A DNA stretch of 24,678 nucleotides. Origin: Azoarcus sp031556475 (lineage in GTDB: Bacteria > Pseudomonadota > Gammaproteobacteria > Burkholderiales > Rhodocyclaceae). The notes below the pieces were generated by a model. It did not search any database. It was not told where the DNA came from and saw only the letters and a list, made by a program, of their open reading frames with translations. The stretch covers positions 1 to 24,678 of the forward strand of contig JAVBSY010000070.1 of NCBI GenBank assembly GCA_031556475.1, read 5' to 3'. Made by a program: the position numbers and the translations under genes. Every line of letters begins with the position of its first letter. The first letter of the stretch is position 1. Shown one piece after another: positions 20,307 to 24,678 of this stretch.

Positions 20307-23300
20307 CTAACCAAGGTATGCGGCCATATCCACCTCGTCGATCTGTTCCGGTGCGAGAAAGCGCTCGGCGTAGCGCAGGTAGACGCCCGAGCTCAGGAAG
20401 AGGTCGAACAGGTCGGCGTCGATATGCTTGCGCTGCTTGAAGCCGGACAGCAATCGGATTGCTTCGGACAAGGGTTTGGCGCCTTTGTACGGGCGGTCGG
20501 ATGCGGTGAGCGCTTCGAAAATGTCGGCAATGGCCATGATGCGGGCCGGTATCGAGAGTTCGTCCGCCCCGAGCCGGCGCGGGTAGCCGCTGCCGATGAG
20601 GGTTTCGTGGTGAGTGCCGGCGTATTCGGGCACCCGTTTCAGGTGCGCCGGCAGCGGCAGGCGGTCGAGCATGATGATGGTCTGGATGATGTGCTCATTG
20701 ATCTTGAAGCGTTCTTCTTCGGTCAGCGTGCCGCGGCTGACGAGCAGGTTGTGCTCTTCGCCGAAGTCGTACAACAGTTCAGGTATGTCCATCTTGAAGC
20801 CGAAGCGTTCGTCGAAGCGTTGCTCGATGGTGCGCGGCACGCGGTGGCGGAGCTTGTCCGCCAGCAGCGTTTCCACCACGGGCAGCGCGGCGGCCGGTTC
20901 ATTGCGTGCGCGGTGCAGTTCTTCGTGCGACAGGCCGATGCGGTCGTCGAAATGGCGCAGCCAGGTTTGCGCGCCGATGCGGCGGATGCGTTCGGCGCGT
21001 TCCGGTGTGATGGATTCGGCGCCGATGTTGCTGTCGGCGATAAAAGCGAAATCTTCGATGAGTTGCGCCCGGCGCGTCTCGAACGCCGTATGCGCCGCAT
21101 CCGGCGCCATGCCGCCGAGCACGTTTTGCAGCCGTTCTATTTCGGCGTCGCGCAGCAGCACTTCGAAACGGGTGCGGATTTCGTGGATGCGGTTGTAGAT
21201 GGTTTCGAGCTTGGTCGCCTTGTCCACAACGTATTCCGGCGTCGTTACCTTGCCGCAGTCGTGCAGCCATGCGCCGATGCGGAATTCGCGCCATTCGTCG
21301 TCGGTTTTGAAGCTGAAATCGGCCAGCGCGCCTTCGTTTACGTCGCACGCCTCCTCGGCCAGCATCACCGCCAGTTCCGGCACCCGTTCGCAATGGCCGC
21401 CGGTGTAGGCGCTCTTGGCGTCGATGGCGCCGGCGATGATGCGCACCAGCGAATCCATCGTTGCCTTCTGTGCGTCGAGCAGCTTGTGGTTGTCCAGCGC
21501 CACTGCCGATTGCGATGCGAGCGCCTTGATGTACGGCACGATCGTGGCGGGAAACGGCCCGACCGCGCCGCTGTCCGGATCGAGCGCGTTGAGAAACTGC
21601 AGGGCACCCATGACCTCGCCGCTGTTTGTCACCAGCGGCACGGTAAGCATCGAGGTCGTACGGTAGGCGCTACCGTTGTCGATGTCGGCGAGGCTGAAAC
21701 GGGTATCGGTGCGGATGTCGTCGATCATCACCGTTTCGGGTTTCGCCGCCGCCCAGGCGGCGATCTGGCGCAGGCTTTCGGGAAGGGGCTCTTCCGCAGG
21801 AGGTTCGTCCTGTGCAGCGGCTATTTCGTTCGACGGTGCAGGTGTTTCCTGTCTTTCCGTCGTCGTTTCCATGGCCAGCCGCAGCGTGCCGTTCTCGCCG
21901 CTCAGATAGAGCTGCGCGGCGTCGGCGTGGCATAGCCGCCGCCCGCCTTCCAGAACATGCTGCAGCAAGGTGTCGCGGTTGCGCTCGGACGACAGCAGCA
22001 GGCCGTTGTCGACCAGGCCTTCGAGTTTTTCGAGCGTTTCCTTGAGCGCCTGCGTGCGCTCGCGCAACGAGGTCTTCATCGTCTGGTGCGCCTGGCTCAG
22101 CGTATCGAGTTCGTAAAACGTCGAGTGCACCTCGATCTGCCCGGAGAAATCCAGTTGTTTTATCCGCTCGGAATCGGCTGCGAGCAGGCCGAGCGTTTTC
22201 GACGAGCGGCGTGCGACGAAAAATGCCAGTGGCAGCGAGATCGCCAGTACAAGGGCGGAAATCGCAAAAGTCTCGTCGCGGGCGCGGTCGATCGGGCCGG
22301 AAAACGCGGTCATCGGCGCGAACGCGGCGGCATGGAAAATCACGTCCGGCGCTATTTCCACGGCGCGTTCGGCATAGACGAAGCGGGCGCCGTCGACGCT
22401 CAGGATTTCGCTGTCGTCAGCGCCGGCGGTCAAGCCGCGCAGTGCGATCAGGTATGGGTTGGCGCTTTCGTGCAGTGCCTGCAAGGGCTGTGGCGCGGGG
22501 GTATCCAGGCCCTGGCTGGCATGAAACGCCAGTACGCGCCCGGTGTTGTCGAACACCGCTGTGCCGCCCACGTGATTCGCGAGCGGTTCGGCGAGGAATC
22601 GGCTCAACTGCCCCAGCGCCAGATCGGCGCCGATCACGCCGCCGCCGGCCCGCGCGTGCGACAGGGTGAGGCCGAGTTCGCCCGAGGATTGGAACAGGTA
22701 GGGCGCCGTTACGCGCAAGCCGTCGTGCGCGCGGGCCGTTTCAAACCACGGCCGGTCGCGCGGCGAATAGTCCGTGGCCTGCCGCAGCCGACCCAGTTCG
22801 CGGCCATCTTCGGCAAGAAAGCGCCAGGTCGCCATCCGCTCGCCCGCAGGGCCGCCATTGTTCGCGGGGATGGTACGCACGGCGAAAAAGGTATCCGCCG
22901 GCGCGCCGAGCGCGGCCGCTACCCGCGCGTTGCGCCGTACGCCGATCACTTGCACGAACGCGCCGTCGTCCGCGCCGGCGTAAAAGCTGTACAGGTTCGG
23001 CATTTCGCGCAGCGTGGCGATCAGCAGCGGCACCGCGCTCTGGCCGTCGAACAGGCGCGTGTCGTTCAGGCTCGCCTGCGCCCGCACGACGCGTCCCACG
23101 TCGGTCACCATCTCTTGCAAGCGCAACGCGTTGGCATCGGCGATGCGGGTAAAGATGCCGCGTGCGCTGCTTTGCGCCATGTCGCCGAAGCGCTTGTTGG
23201 CGGAAAGCAGGAAAAAGCTCATCAGGGAAATGACGAAGACCGCGAGCAAGGCCGTCGTCAAATAGTGGAAGCGGATCTTCAGCCCGGCGGGAATTGCCAT
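20307..23300 (-). CDS. Cache / GAF / HD-GYP c-di-GMP phosphodiesterase
   Basis: A 997-residue membrane signalling protein. The order is: helix 1 (about 13-33), a periplasmic Cache-like sensor (about 36-335, with the RPWFETA signature of dCache domains), helix 2 (about 345-366), a short HAMP-like and coiled-coil region (about 368-430), a GAF domain (about 440-605) and a C-terminal HD-GYP domain (about 615-975). The HD motif is H680-D-C-G-K684 and the GYP motif is HHETLIGSGYP at about 896-906. Catalytic residues are intact, so hydrolysis of c-di-GMP is expected. The HD and GYP motifs are about 215 residues apart, compared with roughly 60 in standard HD-GYP domains, because of an inserted, mostly helical segment (about 695-850). 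ATG 23300 is chosen over GTG 23312 because GAGGG lies just upstream. Confidence 0.93.
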   Translation of the reverse strand: MAIPAGLKIRFHYLTTALLAVFVISLMSFFLLSANKRFGDMAQSSARGIFTRIADANALRLQEMVTDVGRVVRAQASLNDTRLFDGQSAVPLLIATLREMPNLYSFYAGADDGAFVQVIGVRRNARVAAALGAPADTFFAVRTIPANNGGPAGERMATWRFLAEDGRELGRLRQATDYSPRDRPWFETARAHDGLRVTAPYLFQSSGELGLTLSHARAGGGVIGADLALGQLSRFLAEPLANHVGGTAVFDNTGRVLAFHASQGLDTPAPQPLQALHESANPYLIALRGLTAGADDSEILSVDGARFVYAERAVEIAPDVIFHAAAFAPMTAFSGPIDRARDETFAISALVLAISLPLAFFVARRSSKTLGLLAADSERIKQLDFSGQIEVHSTFYELDTLSQAHQTMKTSLRERTQALKETLEKLEGLVDNGLLLSSERNRDTLLQHVLEGGRRLCHADAAQLYLSGENGTLRLAMETTTERQETPAPSNEIAAAQDEPPAEEPLPESLRQIAAWAAAKPETVMIDDIRTDTRFSLADIDNGSAYRTTSMLTVPLVTNSGEVMGALQFLNALDPDSGAVGPFPATIVPYIKALASQSAVALDNHKLLDAQKATMDSLVRIIAGAIDAKSAYTGGHCERVPELAVMLAEEACDVNEGALADFSFKTDDEWREFRIGAWLHDCGKVTTPEYVVDKATKLETIYNRIHEIRTRFEVLLRDAEIERLQNVLGGMAPDAAHTAFETRRAQLIEDFAFIADSNIGAESITPERAERIRRIGAQTWLRHFDDRIGLSHEELHRARNEPAAALPVVETLLADKLRHRVPRTIEQRFDERFGFKMDIPELLYDFGEEHNLLVSRGTLTEEERFKINEHIIQTIIMLDRLPLPAHLKRVPEYAGTHHETLIGSGYPRRLGADELSIPARIMAIADIFEALTASDRPYKGAKPLSEAIRLLSGFKQRKHIDADLFDLFLSSGVYLRYAERFLAPEQIDEVDMAAYLG

Positions 23301-23431
23301 GTCGACCCTCACATTCAGCGCGTTTGTCGGTGGTTTGCTTCACCGGCTTGTTCGGTGCCTCCGTGGGTGAGAGAAGGCACGGGGCATGGTAAGACCCGAG
23401 CATAACCACGAGGGCGGCTGTTGAGAATGGA

Positions 23432-23453
23432 CGTAAACGCGGATTGGTTTACG
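23432..23453. repeat. Inverted repeat upstream of the HD-GYP gene
   Basis: CGTAAAC (23432-23438) and GTTTACG (23447-23453) form a perfect 7-bp dyad with an 8-base spacer. It lies 132 bases upstream of the HD-GYP start and 74 bases past the DUF922 stop. It may be an operator or the end of the DUF922 transcript. There is no T-run. Confidence 0.35.
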
Positions 23454-23526
23454 GGGCCCTGATCGATTGTGCTAGTTGTTGGACCGGGTGTGCTTGGGGG
23501 GCCGTACGCGGGGAATTCAGCAACGC

Positions 23527-24249
23527 TTATCGCGCAGCGCCCAGGCAGGCGCCTTGCGCGCAGCCATGTTTCGTCGAAGTATCGTAGTCGATACCGCGCT
23601 GCCGTGCTGTGTCGAGGAGTTGCCTGCCGGTGTGATTGGCCTCGTTTTCGAGGGTTTGGCAGCTCGTCTTCGGAGGCAGGCGCGCGATGGCCTGGTCGAT
23701 TTCATGCGCGGCTTTCCGCGCGATGGTGGCGTGTCCATCCTCGTGAGCGCGCAGTGCCGGGAGATATCGGGCGAATTCCGCGGCGCCTTCCGGTGTGCCC
23801 GACGTCAGTCGGGGGAGCGTCATCCTGATAGATAGCGTGGTCGTGACCGACGTGATCGCGCACAGCCCGGAGGCGGATTCGTTCCGGCGGAAATTCCAGC
23901 GTATTTCCCAGGCTGTGTTTCCGTGAAATGTCCGTCCGTGCCGGCGGACCGGAGAAGCGCTGTTGAGGGCGTGAAGAAGGGAAGTGCCAGACGCTTGCCG
24001 GACTTCATACAGTTGTTGCGCTTCGCTCTCCACGACCTCCGCGAAACAGGGCGATGTGGGCATGAAGATGAGCGCGATACAGACGATGAGCGCGGCAAGA
24101 GGGGGGGTGTCACCGAATGGTTGCCAGGTGGCGCGGCAGGATGGGCCAAGGGCGGCGAGAAAGCGGAATTCCGCTATACGCTGCCGGAATGCGCCGACAG
24201 CCCGGCGAGCGGGCTGTCGGTGGTGGTTCAGGGAGTGGGTGCGCTGCAT
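23527..24249 (-). CDS. DUF922 family predicted secreted metalloprotease
   Basis: The frame from ATG 24249 gives 240 residues. The mature domain has the DUF922 pattern: a central W-x-I-x-W-N-F, a conserved C (SGLCAIT), an ITLP-like strand (IRMTLPRL), a zinc-binding motif H169-E-D-G-H173 (HExxH) and a later conserved Cys (TSCQTLENEANH). Members are putative exported Zn-dependent proteases; activity is inferred from HExxH. The N-terminus is odd. A hydrophobic signal-like segment (about 51-66, then PTSPCFA) is preceded by about 50 residues of low-complexity, basic sequence. No better in-frame start exists between 24194 and the hydrophobic segment. A seven-base C tract (G tract on the + strand, 24101-24107) lies just before it. 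If one extra C were present, a GTG at 24115 would give a compact signal peptide. A GTG at 24261 is also possible. Confidence 0.72.
   Translation of the reverse strand: MQRTHSLNHHRQPARRAVGAFRQRIAEFRFLAALGPSCRATWQPFGDTPPLAALIVCIALIFMPTSPCFAEVVESEAQQLYEVRQASGTSLLHALNSASPVRRHGRTFHGNTAWEIRWNFRRNESASGLCAITSVTTTLSIRMTLPRLTSGTPEGAAEFARYLPALRAHEDGHATIARKAAHEIDQAIARLPPKTSCQTLENEANHTGRQLLDTARQRGIDYDTSTKHGCAQGACLGAAR
24194..24220 (-). terminator. Strong hairpin after metG, inside the assumed DUF922 N-terminal region
   Basis: CCGACAGCCCG (24194-24204) and CGGGCTGTCGG (24210-24220) pair perfectly as an 11-bp stem with a 5-base loop. It is 74-100 bases past the metG stop on the - strand. There is no T-run. 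It may end the metG transcript. If so, the true DUF922 start is probably below 24194. Confidence 0.5.
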
Positions 24250-24293
24250 GGGGCTTGCCACATGGGCGTCCGCCCATTATCCGGGTTTGTCCG

Positions 24294-24678
24294 CTACTTC
24301 ACCCGCATGCCCGGCATCGCGCCGCTGTCGGGCGACAGGAGGTAGATGCCGCCGCCCTTGTCGTCCGGGCCGGAGGCGGCCAGTACCATGCCTTCGCTCA
24401 TGCCGAATTTCATTTTGCGCGGGGCCAGGTTAGCGACCATGACGGTGAGACGGCCGACGAGCGTTGCAGGATCGTAGGCCGACTTGATTCCGGCAAAGAC
24501 CTGGCGCGGCTTCGGCTGGCCGTTCTCGGTTTCGCCGATGTCCAGCAGCAGGCGGATGAGCTTTTCCGCGCCTTCGACGTGCTGGGCGTCGACGATGCGC
24601 GCGATGCGCAACTCGATCCTGGTGAAGTCGTCGATGGAGATGTGCGGCGACGCGGTTTCGGCGGCCTGCGCCGCGTGT
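24294..24678 (-). CDS. metG: Methionyl-tRNA synthetase, C-terminal tRNA-binding domain (5' part outside window)
   Basis: The frame is open to the edge of the window and ends at TAG (24294-24296 on the + strand), giving about 127 C-terminal residues. It is the OB-fold EMAP/Trbp111-like domain of MetRS, which raises affinity for tRNA and mediates dimerisation. The expected sequence order is present: HISIDDFTRIELRIARI, then VEGAEKLIRLLLDIGE, RQVFAGIKSAYDP, LVGRLTVMVANLAPRKMKFG and SEGMVLAAS. Betaproteobacterial MetRS proteins carry this domain fused at the C-terminus. The DUF922 gene follows on the same strand, after a gap of about 44 bases if ATG 24249 is right. Confidence 0.95.
   Translation of the reverse strand, partial: HAAQAAETASPHISIDDFTRIELRIARIVDAQHVEGAEKLIRLLLDIGETENGQPKPRQVFAGIKSAYDPATLVGRLTVMVANLAPRKMKFGMSEGMVLAASGPDDKGGGIYLLSPDSGAMPGMRVK

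Noticed and set aside
18204..21935. A + strand frame of 1243 codons that stays open opposite ilvD and the HD-GYP gene
   Set aside because: It is antisense to two well-supported genes with clear catalytic motifs. Its translation is rich in His, Gly, Ala and Arg with no domain pattern. Long antisense frames are expected in GC-rich DNA with strong third-position G/C bias.
21957..23405. A + strand frame of 482 codons opposite the N-terminal half of the HD-GYP gene
   Set aside because: Same reason: low-complexity antisense reading of a real gene, no ribosome binding site and no recognisable fold.

Overview
The window looks like a piece of a GC-rich betaproteobacterial chromosome, most likely Rhodocyclales or a close relative. 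The evidence is the order argS / FtsN-like SPOR protein / dsbA / SDR, a complete ubiUVT set for oxygen-independent ubiquinone synthesis, a PEP-CTERM protein, a DUF1631 protein and large c-di-GMP signalling proteins. The taxonomic placement is inferred from gene content only. No tRNA, rRNA, CRISPR array or transposase was seen.

Layout. On the + strand from 1 to 7398: the 3' end of argS, an FtsN-like SPOR protein, a DsbA-type thiol oxidoreductase, an SDR, a PilZ protein, then ubiU-ubiV-ubiT behind a good FNR-type box (TTGAT-N4-GTCAA, 3367-3380). These are followed by a small secreted protein of unknown function and a PEP-CTERM protein. From 7823 to 13087 on the - strand is a tightly packed five-gene polysaccharide locus. 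In transcription order it encodes a UDP-GlcNAc 2-epimerase (WecB type), a membrane-anchored bactofilin-like beta-helix protein, a YaiO-like outer-membrane barrel, an unrecognised polytopic membrane protein and a processive GT2 glycosyltransferase. From 13644 onward: an EamA transporter (-), a DUF1631 protein (+), an unknown membrane-anchored protein (-), ilvD (-), a Cache/GAF/HD-GYP phosphodiesterase (-), a DUF922 HExxH protein (-) and the 3' end of metG (-).

The main discovery is that the polysaccharide locus sits between two copies of a perfect 101-bp direct repeat (7679-7779 and 13660-13760). The right copy is the 3' end of the intact eamA gene. The left copy is an orphan 3' eamA fragment that still reaches its own stop codon. 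Beyond the inner edge of the left copy the homology stops at once. Beyond its outer edge the two eamA tails continue in frame through the stop but differ at 6 of 16 bases, three of them synonymous. This is what is expected if the roughly 6-kb cassette entered at the 3' end of eamA and supplied a replacement gene end. No integrase is visible.

Functionally, the cassette has a nucleotide-sugar enzyme, an inner-membrane synthase, an outer-membrane barrel and a possible cytoskeletal or scaffold protein, but no Wzx/Wzy/Wza proteins. I infer a compact synthase-dependent exopolysaccharide system, perhaps built on ManNAc-derived sugar. The neighbouring PilZ and HD-GYP genes could connect it to c-di-GMP, but that link is only positional. 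The FNR box ahead of ubiUVT fits anaerobic induction of the O2-independent ubiquinone pathway in a facultatively anaerobic respirer.
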